NCBI GenBank assembly: GCA_021307315.1
Contig: JAJSPD010000051.1
Location: forward strand, 1-64,000
Direction: 5' to 3'
Length of the DNA stretch: 64,000 bases
From: Bisporella sp. PMI_857
Taxonomy: Eukaryota > Ascomycota > Leotiomycetes > Helotiales > Helotiaceae
The notes beneath the pieces are model-generated. The model made no database searches and was not told the DNA's origin. It saw only the letters and a list, made by a program, of their open reading frames with translations. This document shows, piece by piece, positions 9,548 to 21,005 of the stretch; positions within the stretch are counted from its first letter, which is position 1, and each line of letters begins with the position of its first letter. A program made the translations under genes and the position numbers.

Positions 9548-12500
9548 AACAACGCTCGACAGACTTAAAAAAAAAGCTTTTAGCTTAGTATACGCAGTTT
9601 ATTTTTTTGTTTAACTCGAAAAAAGCTAAAAAGCTATTTTCGTTCCGAAAAAAAAAAATCGATTATAATATCGATTTAAAAAAAGTAGACAGCTAGTTTT
9701 AGGATTTTTTTAAAGTTTTTTGTATAGTATATCGAGAAAAAAGTTACTAGTTTTCCGGAAAACTTTTACAAAGTTTTTCGATAAAAGATTTATTCGAGTA
9801 AACAATTCTTTTGTAGCAGTTTTGTTTTATTCGTTAAAAAGCTTAAAAAAAAGCTACAGTTTTGTATTGACTACCGAAATTTAAACAAAATTACTTGTAA
9901 AAACCGTTATTTTTTTCTGTTAATTTACGAAACGCTACAGAATTTGTTTTAAGCTCGTTAGTTTACTAAGCTAAATGTAAAAGCTGTTTTTACAAAATCA
10001 GAATTGTTAAAAAAAACGAGTAAAAAACTGCTTTTCGGACACGTTACGAATTGTACGAATAGTTAGTAACGTTTTTCGGTTTAGTAAATGCTTAAGCACG
10101 TTTTAGAAGTACATTAACTAAGCGCTGCGAAAATATTTGGAACGATTTTATTTAGCGTATATTAACAACGTGCTTATTTACACGTTAAGAAATATTAAAA
10201 ATTATTGTCGAAAAGTTTGTAAAATATTGCAAAAGTTTTAAAAAGCCGGCTTTCAACTAGATATTAACAAGTGTAAATTCGAAGTACAGTTAACTAAGTA
10301 TTTAAAATTTATTATCGAAGCAAAAGTAAAATTGCGAATAAACTCCGAAAAAGTAAAAACTATTGTTAAATAAAAATCGCTTAAGTTCGTAAAAGCCGTA
10401 AAAAGCTTTTTCGGGTTTGCAAATTTTACAAGCGTTTTATTAAAAGATTTTTTATATTACGGCTTTGTTAACAGTTTTTACGAAACAAAACGTAGCTTTT
10501 TAATAAAATAGTACAGTAAACGCTGTTTTCGAAAAGCTGAAAAAGTTGTTTGTTTTTGCTTTTATTTTAGTTTAGTTCGACTATAAAAAAAAAACAATTA
10601 TAAAAACGAACGCGTCGGTATAAACACTAAAAAAACTTTATTTCAAGTAACGAAAAAGCTTGTTACAGTTTGTGTTTACTTTTTTAAAAAGCTTTTTTTT
10701 GCCGAGTGCAATTACGAGATTTACAACAAAAAATGCTAGCGATTATTAACTGTTTTTAAAAGTAAAACTTTTAACTACGAAGCGTAAACGTTTTTAAATT
10801 CGTACAAACTACAAAAAGTTAAAATACTTTATAACAGTCTGTAAACTAACGAAAACAAATGCGTTAGTTACTAATTTTTTCGCGTAAATTTCGTAATTGT
10901 TTACTAACAAAAAAAAACAATAAGTTACAAACGTTTTGTTTCGCCGAAAGCAAAACTTCCGGTCGACGTTACAAACGATAAGCTACGCTATCGAATAGTA
11001 CAATTGTTAAACTATTAGTAGTGCAAAAAAAAAAAGCTAACAAAGTGTTTGTTAAACTAGCGATCGCGAAGCTTAACAAAAAAAGTATTGTCGAAAAACA
11101 ACAAACCGGCTTGTTACAAATTTGCTAAACAATTTACAAAACTGTAAAAAGCAGCAACGTTTACGACTTTAAATACGTGCAAATATTAAAACAGTACAAA
11201 ACAAGCTCGCAAATTACTTGTAGTTTTCGAAGTTAAAGTTTTTTTCGCGAAATGCTTAAAGTTTTTTTTAAAAGTTTGTTATTTCGTAGCCGATACTAAG
11301 TTTTAAAAAAAAAAAAGTTACGAACTAAACTAATACAGCTAATTTACGATTTTATGCTTTACGGCTACTTTAAAAAAAAAAGTACTATAGCGCTAATGCT
11401 TAAACAGTTTTTTTAGTTTATATATCGAAACACGTACAAAAATTCGTTTGTAACTGCGACTTTTGCGAAGCAAATAAAGCTAAAAAACTGTAACAAAAAT
11501 TTTTAAAGCTTTTGCTTATTCCGGAACAGCAATAGCGCGAAATTTTTATAGATTTCGTTATTAGCTTTTTAAAAGTATAAACTGTAAAAACATTCTAGTA
11601 ATTACCGACCGACTAAAAAAAAAAGCTATTTTCGAAGCCGTAAACTTTATAAATGCAAAAGTTTAGCAAAAACTTTTTTACGGATTTTTTACAGAATTAT
11701 AGTTGCTTTTAGCTATAGTTTCGAATCGAAAAACGCAGTTTGTAAAAGTTTGTAAACGCGCGTTTGCAAACTGTTACGAATCGACAAACGGCTTTTTACA
11801 GCTTATTACTAAAAACGAATAAACTACAAAAACAAAAACTAAGTTATAAAAACGTTTTTACAGTTTTCGTAAACTATTCGCAAAACAACTAAACGAAACT
11901 ACTGCTTATTGCAAAACTAGCGCTAAACAGCAAAAACTTAACGTTTACAAAAGTAAGCTTATTTTTTTTTTTTATAGCTACAATATAAATGCTTTAAAAT
12001 TACGAGCCGTTACAAGCGAAAAGCGAAAAAAGCTTAGCGAAAAAAAAAAAAAAATCGTCCGCAAAATCTTAAAAGCTACAAAATAAGCACAAACAGCGAT
12101 AGCTAACGCTTAAAAACGCAAAAAAAAGCGACGAATCGCTACGACAGCAAAGCTTTCGATATCGAGTAAATAATTACGTTTAGCTAAACTTAAAAATATA
12201 ACTACAAACAACTATCGAAAAAGCTAAATATTCGCTATACTAAATTCCAAGTTACCGAAATAATAAGCTTTTATAGCTACCGGCTTAATACACTACTAAA
12301 AATCAAAAACATTTTTTACACAAAACTGTTACGTTTAGCATTTACAAACTCGCTTTTTTTTAAGTTGTAAAAAACTAGCGGCTACTACTGCAAATAGTAG
12401 CTAAAAAAACGAATACGAAGTAAAAAAATTTTACAAGCCGTTAAAAAAAAAAAGCCGTAAAAAGTCAAAAAAGTATTTAGTCAAATAAGTAAACTACGCT

Positions 12501-12650
12501 AAGCCGACATAAAAACTAGTTAGCGCTTTAAAAAAACAGCAGTTTAAAAAGTTCGAACTAAAAAAAAAATAAAAAACAACTGTAAAAAAGCTTACAACTA
12601 AAAGTCAGTTACGAAACGTTACAAAAGCATATCGACCTGTAAAAAAAAAG
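9548..12650 (+). pseudogene. Decayed RT, RNase H, integrase and chromodomain of the Gypsy element
   Basis: Reverse transcriptase is readable at about 9850-9911 (CIDYRNLNKITCKNRY) and at 10158-10184, where YINNVLIYT replaces the catalytic YIDDVLIYT. It is followed by LDINKCEFEV and a FFGFANF block of the connection/RNase H region. The integrase zinc finger survives in part near 11445-11490 (CNCDFCEANKAK), then DFV and VNARLQ-type core remnants. Around 12405-12560 EYEV...KKYLVK with a stop where Trp is expected, then NYAKPT, fits a chromodomain (YLVKW.GY...TWEP). Stops occur every few dozen codons, so this is a fossil. Confidence 0.8.
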
Positions 12651-12653
12651 TAA

Positions 12654-12910
12654 TGTAACGGTTGAACTTGTAAAAATAACTCGGCTGCACGTGCTTTCGG
12701 CACGAGCTAGCTCTCGTTGCAACACGTGACAGCGCGTGGCTACCGTGGACCCTTTGTGGAGCCACCGACCCGTTACGTACTAGCGGACCCGTTACAGGCC
12801 TAGCTATAAAACCCGTAATCTCCTGTATTCTCCTTTTCTCTCTTTATGTTGATTCTCTTTGTAATATAGCAGTGATAGTCAATTGAATAGATTACTATCA
12901 GCCTGTCACA
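12654..12910 (+). repeat. 3' LTR of the Gypsy element
   Basis: 257 bp, TGTAACGG to CTGTCACA, with TATAAAA at 12805-12811. Its first 30 bases, facing the decayed interior, are heavily transitioned relative to the 5' copy (GGGTTGAACCCG reads GGTTGAACTTG). The rest is nearly unchanged. Confidence 0.85.
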
Positions 12911-13001
12911 TCAAACTTTGGTGAACGACTCACCTAAAATAAATGTACAATATTAATAACGTCGCAATTGCTTTCAATTCTCGTGATTTTTGTAAATATC
13001 T

Positions 13002-13082
13002 CGATTCTCTCGATTCTCTCGATCTTTTTGATTTTTTCGATTTTTTCGATCCTTTTGATTCTTTCGATCTTTTCGATTTTTT
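13002..13082. repeat. 9-bp minisatellite
   Basis: Nine consecutive 9-bp units of the form CGATTYTYT: CGATTCTCT twice, then CGATCTTTT, TGATTTTTT, CGATTTTTT, CGATCCTTT, TGATTCTTT, CGATCTTTT, CGATTTTTT. Because nine is divisible by three, it creates open frames on both strands with Glu-Lys-Ile or Ser-Ile-Leu repeats. I read these as by-products, not genes. Confidence 0.85.
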
Positions 13083-15290
13083 CGATATGCTTATTCCACG
13101 CTTTTGTCGTTAGCTGGTTCCTACTAAAAAAATGCTGGAAAGTTCTATTTCTATTGGCGCTAGCGCTAGCAGGAATATAAGAAGAAAGCAAGCTAAACGG
13201 CCGTATAATAAAAAGAAGGACGAAACTGTAGCTATAGTTAAACTTGCAGCTAAAAAGCTAAAAATTACTGTAAGCAAAACTGCTACAATAGCGTTGAGTA
13301 TAAAATCTGATTTAGTTGCAATACTACTATTAATATTACTTATTTCGTTAGTATAGCGCTCGATTTTATTTTTTCCGAATTTTTTATTTGTATTCGAAAA
13401 GCTTGTCGACAACTTTACTGTAATCGAAAATAACGAAGCAAAAAAACTTTAGTTACAACAAAAAAAAAAGCTTGCTAAAACGCTGTCGTTTATTTGTATT
13501 ATTTACTTTAAATTAACGCTGAATAGCGACTCGATTTTTAGCAAAACGCGTTTAATCGACTTTTTTGCAAATAATTATATTAAGTAGTATACGTAAATAA
13601 AGCTTAAAAACGAAAAGCTAAATAAATTACTTTACGACAAAAAGAATCGACTTGTAAAAACAGTTAAAAAAAGCAGTTTTTTAATTGTTAAATTTGGCTT
13701 TTATAAAAGCGAATCTAAAAAGAAAATTAGTTTTAGCGAAAACTATAAAAAATAAAAACATACTTTTTATTACTTAAGTCGCTTAAACTGTAAAACTGAC
13801 TTTTACTGCTATTTTTTTACAAGTAATAATACCGTTTACACATTTGTAAAGCTTAATAAAAAAGTTTGCGCAAAAAAAGTTTTTGATTTTTCGAAACGCT
13901 TTGTTTTTTTTAAAAGTAATAGCAGTAATTACGATTTTTTTAAACCGATTCGACTTACAATTTTTAAGCTTCGAACTTTAGCTTTAATACAAGTAATATT
14001 TACTTACTTTATTACTGCAAAATTGATACAAAAAAAAGCGTTTCGGAAAAAGCAACGTGCTGCGCGAAAAAAAAAAAAAAACGTACTTTTTAATCGATAT
14101 AAACTTATAAGTTTTTTTGCAAACAAATAGCGTTGTACAAAGCTAAATTGCAACAATTATAAAAAAAGCTTTAAAGTATGTTATACGTACTAAAAAGCTT
14201 AGAATAATAATTTTCATTTTTTTTTTTAACGATTTTTAACTTATAGTATAAGTAAAAAAAAATCGTAATAAAAAGTTAAATACAACAAATCGAGCGCTTT
14301 ATTTTATATAAGTGCAAAAGCTTTTTACGAAGCTAATAACAATCGAAAAAAAAAGCTTTAAATGCCGAAAAGCAAGCTAGCTGCTAAAACTAATATTGCT
14401 ATTACAAATTAAAATAAATATAGTCGAATTGTACAGCTGTTGTTACTTAATTTTCAATTTTCGATTCTATTTTATTACAGTAGCTATTTTTTTTACGAAA
14501 AACTTAAATTGCTTTTGTTTCGACTTTTTTATTTTTATTTTTATTCTACTTTGCGATTACTTTACGATTACTTTTTTTTATACGTCGGCTTTTGGCTTTT
14601 ATTTTAGCTACAAAGTTACTTTCAAGTTTTATTACGAATAATATACTTATTGCTAATTAAATAAAAAAATTCAAAAACTATTTACACTTTAAGTTAAAGC
14701 TAAAAAAGCATAAAAATATAAATAATATTTTACGAAAAATCGCGATACAGAAATTCAGCGTTAATTAGCTTAAAGTTATAAAAAAATTAAAAACGATTTT
14801 TTTAGATATTTCTTTAAGTATTTTCGAGCGTATTTAAAAGCAGATTTTTTTTTTAAAATTATACTATAAACAGCTGTTTAAAAAAACAATTGAAAATAAG
14901 CAAAACAACAAAAAAAAAGCTCGTATTGTTGTAAATCCGTACGCTAAGCAAAAAAATAAAAATAGTCAAAATTTTTATATAAGCTTTTTAAGAAAAAATA
15001 AATTCAACAAAAAAAAGTTTATAAATCTAGCTTTTATACATTTGAATAATACAGAAGCATACTATGTTTTTAAAACGTAATAAAGTTTTTAGCCGGTAAA
15101 ATATAAGTTTTAACTAAAAGTATAAGCGTTTTAATAGGTTTTTTATGTATAATTAGTATACTAGTACTGCAATAATATTTTTTGAATGTTATATTTTGCT
15201 TTTAATATTTAGATTTTAGTTGTTATAAATATACAAATCTATAGTTCAAAATAAAGCTCGAGTATTTTAATTTATTATAGTTATTACTTT
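13083..15290. other. AT-rich decayed DNA, unassigned
   Basis: Stop-rich, AT-rich sequence. Short frames exist (13132-13356, 14396-14641), none matching a domain I recognise. A frame near 14130-14200 reads RCTKLNCNNYKKSFKVC, which could be a relic of a Cys-containing repeat protein, but I cannot name the family. Confidence 0.5.
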
Positions 15291-15297
15291 AAATTTT

Positions 15298-15414
15298 AAT
15301 TACTTTACAATTACAATATCGATTAAAGTAATATTAAAGTTTCTTATTGTTTATACTATAGTAAAGCATTATTTTCAATATTACTTTAATCGATATTGTA
15401 GTTGTAAAGTAATT
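15298..15414. repeat. 38-bp near-perfect inverted repeat
   Basis: The arms 15298-15335 and 15377-15414 are reverse complements with one mismatch visible, separated by 41 bp. Weaker complementarity continues about 10 bp outward on each side. The arm contains AATATCGATTAAAGTAATATT. It could be a small MITE, the facing terminal repeats of two mariner-type elements, or a hairpin-forming remnant. It is less than 1 kb from the mariner relic but I cannot show they belong together. Confidence 0.75.
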
Positions 15415-15829
15415 AAGATTTTGAAATAAAATATAAATAATATATTAAAAAAATTACTAAAGCAAAACACTATATATTAACTTTATTTGCATTTTAAAAT
15501 TTCACAACTATTTATTAATCTATTTACTAAACTATTACAGGATTATTTATTTTTTTATATTTAAAGTATTTAAAGTGTTTTTTAGCTTTTTTTTAACTAT
15601 TTAGTTAAACTCAATTTTGCTTAATTGTTTATATTAAAAATGTTTCAAAACTAAAATATTCGCTGTAAACTTTTTTATAGTGCTTTTTAATAAACGCTTT
15701 TAAGTTATAAAAATATACTTTAATAAAATTATATTTCGGTATATAAAAAAGCAAAACCGAAATAAAACTTTTTTTTATTGCAAAGTTAATAAACTTTAAA
15801 TGTATTATAAATAAAACAGTTATTTATAA

Positions 15830-16640
15830 TTAAAATCGATTTAAACGCCGGCTACGCGTTTATTTAAAAAAGCACTAAATACTTAATAAAATCTTTAAAT
15901 CTTTTTTTATTAAAAAAGCTTTAATACGTTTTACACGCTATAATTCTTTTTATAGTATATACTAGCAAAACAAAATATTTTTTCGATTTTTTTAACTAGG
16001 TTTTTTTGTAAGCAAGTAAACTTCGAAAAGTAAAGCTTATAAAACGTAATCCGTTTTTAGAATTATTCGCAGATTTATTACAAAATACTAGTTGTTTTGC
16101 TTACTAGTAGCGTCGCTTTTGCTTTTATTTCTTATATAAATACAGCTTTTGTTAGCGGGCAATAGCAGCTAATTTTTTGCGTGTATAACTTATATTTTTA
16201 AGCAATTTTAACACAGAAAATTAAAATAGCTTAACGTCGAATTGCTCGTAAATTTTGTCGGCGATTTCGTTTTGATATAAATCGGCGTTATAAAGTAATA
16301 GCTCTGCAACAAACAGTTTAATTTCTTTTGTAATATAGTTTTTAAAGCTTGGCTTTTTTCTAAAATCGTACTTAATAGCTATTTTGATCAATAACCGCTT
16401 TTTGTGATACGTTATAGTGTTGTAGTAGCATTTGAATTGTTCAGCAAACGCATAAAAGTCGGATATAAAGTTAATTGTAAGCAAATAATCGATCGCCGCA
16501 AAAGCTCGAGAATCAATATAAGCAAGCATATTTCGTTTAATAGAATCGAAAAAGTCAATTGTAAGCTTTAATTTGAGATATCTGCGAACTAAATTGGAGT
16601 TCAGTTGATGATTTTGTATCTTAATCAAGTATAGTGGTTA
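15830..16640 (-). pseudogene. Decayed Tc1/mariner-type transposase
   Basis: Minus-strand frame 16628-16221 stays open for 135 codons but starts without ATG. It ends in a helix-turn-helix-like segment (LYQNEIADKIYEQFDVKLF) that fits the N-terminal DNA-binding part of fungal Tc1/mariner or Pot-like transposases. Beyond a stop at about 16221 the same strand carries fragments where the family has its first catalytic Asp ('vFiDES'), here stop-interrupted and AT-shifted. No terminal repeats or TA duplication were confirmed. The assignment rests on pattern similarity only. Confidence 0.45.
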
Positions 16641-16974
16641 TAATATGATGATTATTAAAAGTGTCGATTTTACATGTGTCGATTTCGGCTAAAAATGGCC
16701 AAAACTCAGAGAACCGGAATACGACTTTAAGCTTCTGATCTAACAAGGATCACGATGACTTCATATCTAGCATCAAACTTCCCAAGAGCTCAGGTGTTGT
16801 CATAGATCCTCTTTATAGTTGCAAACATCTCAAACGAGACTTGCATCGTAAGCGCCAATTAGCAAGGCGCTCGCGAAGCTATTTTTCAGCTTGGATTGGA
16901 CGCCTTGGGCGTGAGTATATTGTGTTTCCCTACCTGTTTCTAAATGTCATGACTATTAGCATCTGGCGGCTACC

Positions 16975-17664
16975 ATGACAGACGAACATACCCCCCTGCT
17001 CAACGCCTCTGAGTTAAATGCGGTGTCAACTACCACGTCCAATCTCCTTAAGTTTCGTCGCGCATTCGGTATCAATGTTGCCTCCCCAGACCTCACCACA
17101 CCTTCCGATCTCGAATCCGCACGCAAAACAGCCCGCGGCCTTTACGCAGAGATCATTTCTATACAGAAATGGAAGAAACGCGAATTCCGACTCATAGAGG
17201 CACTCTTCTATCTCGCGCTCGGCACGGAGATCGTTATCGGCGCGACACTTGCCTCACTCGGCACCAGCTCCTCTATCCACCCTCGAGCCATCACCATCCT
17301 GGGCATCATAAATACCAGCCTTGCAGGACTTCTTGCGCTCTTCAAAGGCCAAGGTCTGCCAGATCGGCTGAGGAAAGATGGTTTCGAGATGCGGAAAGTG
17401 CAGGATTATATTGAGGAGATAGAGACACGGGTCTGCTTGATGGGAGACGAAGATTTTAATGACGATGAGCTAGAACGCGTCATGCAGGTCGTGTACGCGA
17501 AGTATAATGCTGCGAGGGATACTGCGGAACTGAATCGCCCTGACAATTATGCACATCAAGGGGAGGCCGACATCTTGAACAGAGCTGGAAGGATGGGTGG
17601 GAGGAAGAATCTGGTACCGAGGAGTGATGGCAAGGGGAAGGATATTCAGTATGAGATATCGTGA
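16975..17664 (+). CDS. SLATT-domain two-TM membrane protein (fungal type)
   Basis: A 229-residue single-exon protein. A short polar N-terminus with TPLLN is followed by an amphipathic helix (about 46-70, ending QKWKKREFRLIEALFY) leading into a first membrane helix (about 72-92), a short loop, and a second helix (about 99-118). Then comes a charged cytosolic tail with predicted helices and KGKG near the end. Helix, two TM segments and soluble helix is the layout of fungal SLATT proteins (SMODS- and SLOG-associating 2TM effector). In bacteria SLATT domains act as membrane effectors in nucleotide-signalling defence systems; the fungal role is not established. It is the first living gene after the decayed block, about 350 bp from the mariner relic. 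The ATG in CTACCATG has a purine-free but reasonable fungal context. Confidence 0.75.
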   Translation: MTDEHTPLLNASELNAVSTTTSNLLKFRRAFGINVASPDLTTPSDLESARKTARGLYAEIISIQKWKKREFRLIEALFYLALGTEIVIGATLASLGTSSSIHPRAITILGIINTSLAGLLALFKGQGLPDRLRKDGFEMRKVQDYIEEIETRVCLMGDEDFNDDELERVMQVVYAKYNAARDTAELNRPDNYAHQGEADILNRAGRMGGRKNLVPRSDGKGKDIQYEIS

Positions 17665-18094
17665 GGTGCTGCAAGTGCTGAACCTATCATAATCATTTTA
17701 TCAATGCACCAGCTGGCAATTGCGGAGCGCTGGTAGTATTCAGGCCAGTGGCAGTTTCTCTTCCTAGGTTCAGGCAGTCACATCCTCTTTTCCCCTGAAA
17801 CTGTTTGCTATGAGTCTTTCGTTGGCAGTGGTGCCTTCGTACCCTGCTTGATATTGCTGCGGATCGACTATTTCTTCATCTTCTAAGTCAAGCGTTTGGT
17901 TGTCACAGGTATGAGCGTGATGAGGAGTTTGTATAGCAAGTTTTATGGATGCTGAGTCCAGATTCATTCTGTTTTATCAGTCATTTCTAGTCTATATTCT
18001 ACACACAGTAAAGAAAAGTCCAGATCAGGCATGTCCAAGTATCCTACAATGCTGTTTAATATATCCTGTCTTGCTTATGCAATTTACCATCTGA
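17665..18094. other. Intergenic, convergent 3' ends
   Basis: About 430 bp between the 3' ends of the SLATT gene and the F-box gene. It presumably holds both 3' UTRs. No convincing gene; a 65-codon minus frame at 17770-17967 has no supporting feature. Confidence 0.5.
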
Positions 18095-19178
18095 TCAATG
18101 CAGTTCACGAAAGCTGTGCCTACAAATGGCAAGCGGCATCATTTTACCAGTCGCTGCCAGCAGCTTATGGCATATCCCTTCCCCAGCCCTTACCACTCCC
18201 TTCCTGACACCAATTAATCTTCGCTTGAACTTCATGGTCTCATTCCTTGTCTCTGTCTGGTTATTTGTGAGTTTCTCCTTGATAAGAGCCCGCATACGCT
18301 TCAATATCTCGATAGGCGTTTGCTTGGATTTTGGCGTAGGACTGTTTTCCGTCTGCAGGCTCGGTATTTCATCGCGCTCAGCAAGCTGTTCCAGATACCA
18401 CTGGCTCCCAAAATACCATCGTACTGATTCTCTCGTGCTCTCTTGTAGCCGCGGCTTTTCAACCTCCAGCTCAGTATCGACCTCACCAAATAGTCTTGTT
18501 CGGCTGGAGTTCTCGGACGGCACATATCCCACAGAACGGTTTAGACGCTTGAGGAATGGTCGTACGCAATATGTTTGGATTACAAACCCAAACGACACGT
18601 CTCTTTCCATCTTGACTCTGAGTTGTTCTTCTTCATTCAATGCTGAAGTTTGAGATGACTCTGATGGTGACAAGGGGGCGAGGATTGTCATTTCGGCTCG
18701 AGTACGGATATCTCTCGCATACTCTGTCAAGAACTGAAGATAGTGTGGCCCTGGACCCTCCAAGGTCAGCTTCTGCTCTTCTGTAGACAGGAGAAGAGCA
18801 AAAGGATTGTGGAAAATTCCAAAATGAGATGGGATCAGCCAACCATCCTGTCCCATGACGGTGTTCAGGATTTGTGCCTCAAAAGAGTAATGAGTGCGGA
18901 TTAGGCTGTTGCAGAGGTAGGCGGCGTGGATTTCAACAAACCCTCGCAGCATCTGGGAAGTTTGCGTAAGGGCGAGAAAGGCGGACATGGGTAGGTGGGT
19001 GATGACCTCTAGCAGGAGCTCAGGTGGAAGGGATAACAATGGGGGAGTGCTGACGAGGGTTGAGGAGCGAGATAGGGAGAGTGACTATCACTTCATCAGT
19101 CAAGGCTGTAGACAGCCGCGGCGATAGGATAAACACTCTTACTGTCGCCGAGGGCAGAAGTCCCAGTGTATTAGCCAT
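18095..19178 (-). CDS. F-box protein
   Basis: I infer two exons. Exon 1 is 19178-19143 (MANTLGLLPSAT) and an intron at 19142-19085 starts GTAAGA and ends GATAG. Exon 2 runs 19084-18095. The intron is phase 0 and gives 341 residues. The frame upstream of the F-box has no ATG unless this exon is used. Residues about 28-65 (LPPELLLEVITHLPMSAFLA) are an F-box, the Skp1-binding motif of SCF ubiquitin ligases. The remainder has no leucine-rich or WD repeats that I can see and is basic near the C-terminus. The target is unknown. Confidence 0.72.
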
Positions 19179-21005
19179 GTTCTCATCTGTATTAGAGGTT
19201 CGAGGACTTGGTTGAGCTTCAGATGGATAGAAGCCGGTGCAAGTAATCGTGGAGGGTGATTACAAAGGTATAGTATAGAACAGCAGCGACAACTCTCATC
19301 CGGATGAGAGAGAAGAAGATGAATGAAAACTGTCCCATGGATGTGAAGAAAGATGTCAAATCGTGGTAACGGGAAGACTGGGAGGATGATTGAATTCTTA
19401 TTTACGGTTGAGAACGAACAAATCAAGATATTCTACCCTAAAAAAACCCCATCCCTAGTATCCTTATAAGTTTCCATCGCCACCGACACGTCGTGCAGGA
19501 TGACTCCTCTCGCGTTTGTTTACATTTACTTGCTTGCACGGCACGACACGCTCTTCCTATCGCAGGATGAATTTTCCGAGTTTGCGTGTTTTCAGCGGTG
19601 CAGCATCACGTGACGAGGGGTGGTGTTGGAGGGTCGTTGAGATTGGTAGCGTTGAAACACGACCCCCTCGCATCCAATGAAACGGGCAGTTGCCAAGCCG
19701 CATGAAACACGACCAAGATGGATACCCACGCACGCGTTGGAAGTTGAGGTGGAAATGCTAACGCGTGTATATGATCTGATACTGTATATATTGTGTATCG
19801 AGTCTTGTCACCCACTTGAATCAGCGTTCCTTCCTTCACTATCCATGGAAGGGGAAATCTAAGAGTGAGAGAAAGGGGATAGAGTAGAGTAATAGTTAGT
19901 TAGAGAGGAGGAGGGCTCTTTACTAAGCGAGGTCCCCATGGTGAAAATGCCCAGTCGGAACGTGATGAACCCGGGGTTGATTTATAAAATTCTGCGATAA
20001 ATGTTACTAAACCCACCCCGTGCACGCTTTTCACTTTCTGCCGCCTCGCGTGTTCGTCTTATCTGGTAGGCGGTCAGCTTAAAGTTGTCATCTCATACTC
20101 ATTTGCGGCCTGGACGAGATTTGTACCTGGGCTAATCCATAATTGGAATAACCCCCCGGTAACCCACCAATCAAGTCGTCGATGGGTCCGATATCTCTAA
20201 CCTCCCGCGCCGCAGCATCTCCAGGGTGAAGTAGAATCTCCCCCCCCCAAAACCGCCATACAATAGCAGTAATCTAACTATCATCATCCAACTCAATTCA
20301 TCCTTCTCCTCAACCCTCCCTCTCATTCACAGGCTCTAGACCATACGATACTCATTCACCCTACCAATACACATATTGAATTGGATGTGCCATCATTGAT
20401 AGATCCGGCTACACCTTAATCGTTCGTTCTTGCGATTGACCTGAACCCGCATTGACCCAGATGACAATCGTCAGCTAAACATCCCAAAGCGCTCTCCTGA
20501 AACCACAGCGATCAAACTTGAGAGCTACCAACAACTATTACTAGCACCCGCTCTTGAATTCATTGCGCGCCTAGGGAAGAGATCATCCCTTTGACTCCGT
20601 CATTCACTTTCATCAAACCTAGTCAGCCAACAATAGCAACATCCACAATGCGAGGTCGACAATAGGAAGTCCACGCATTCACGGCCCCTCTGCCCTGATC
20701 AACCCCCCCGACGCTCTTTTCACCCGTTGCAACTCGGGGTACTTTCGTTCTTGCACCACCATTATTACGGTTCATCGACGACCACTTCAATTCACACAGT
20801 CGACACTTCGCAGGCGGAGGACGACCTGCGTTACTATCACGCCCTCTCCGTTGATCGATTGATTCGATCAACATTAACGTGCCCACCACCGGCAATACTG
20901 CTCTCTACATTCCTATTCTGATACCCCTTTTGGCCAGGCGCTTTCACAATCTTTCTTCGGCAGGGCCAGCGTTCTATTGCATTTTAATACGGTACAGCCA
21001 TCATC
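19179..21005. other. Shared upstream region, F-box gene and KCH channel gene
   Basis: About 1.8 kb between divergent genes. It has CT-rich and C-run stretches (a run of nine C at 20241-20249) that look like a fungal promoter and long 5' UTR. Several short frames and ATGs precede the channel start, so upstream ORFs are possible. No separate gene is supported. Confidence 0.5.

Larger units (their letters stand above)
5626..12910 (+). mobile_element. Decayed Ty3/Gypsy LTR retrotransposon (chromovirus-like)
   Basis: Two related 257-bp LTRs (5626-5882, 12654-12910) in direct orientation bound an interior. In order it reads as Gag with zinc knuckle, aspartic protease, reverse transcriptase, RNase H, integrase and a chromodomain-like tail: the gene order of Ty3/Gypsy chromoviruses. 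Every domain has stops and frameshifts. Recognisable residues have changed in the way C-to-T and G-to-A mutation predicts (active-site YIDD appears as YINN, His to Tyr). Without the nested 1.69-kb insertion the element is about 5.6 kb, a normal Gypsy size. The outer flanks (gttac and tcaaa) are not a target duplication. Confidence 0.85.

Noticed and set aside
12934..13412. Overlapping open frames on both strands
   Set aside because: They are created by the 9-bp minisatellite and AT-rich flanks; low-complexity translation and no domain.
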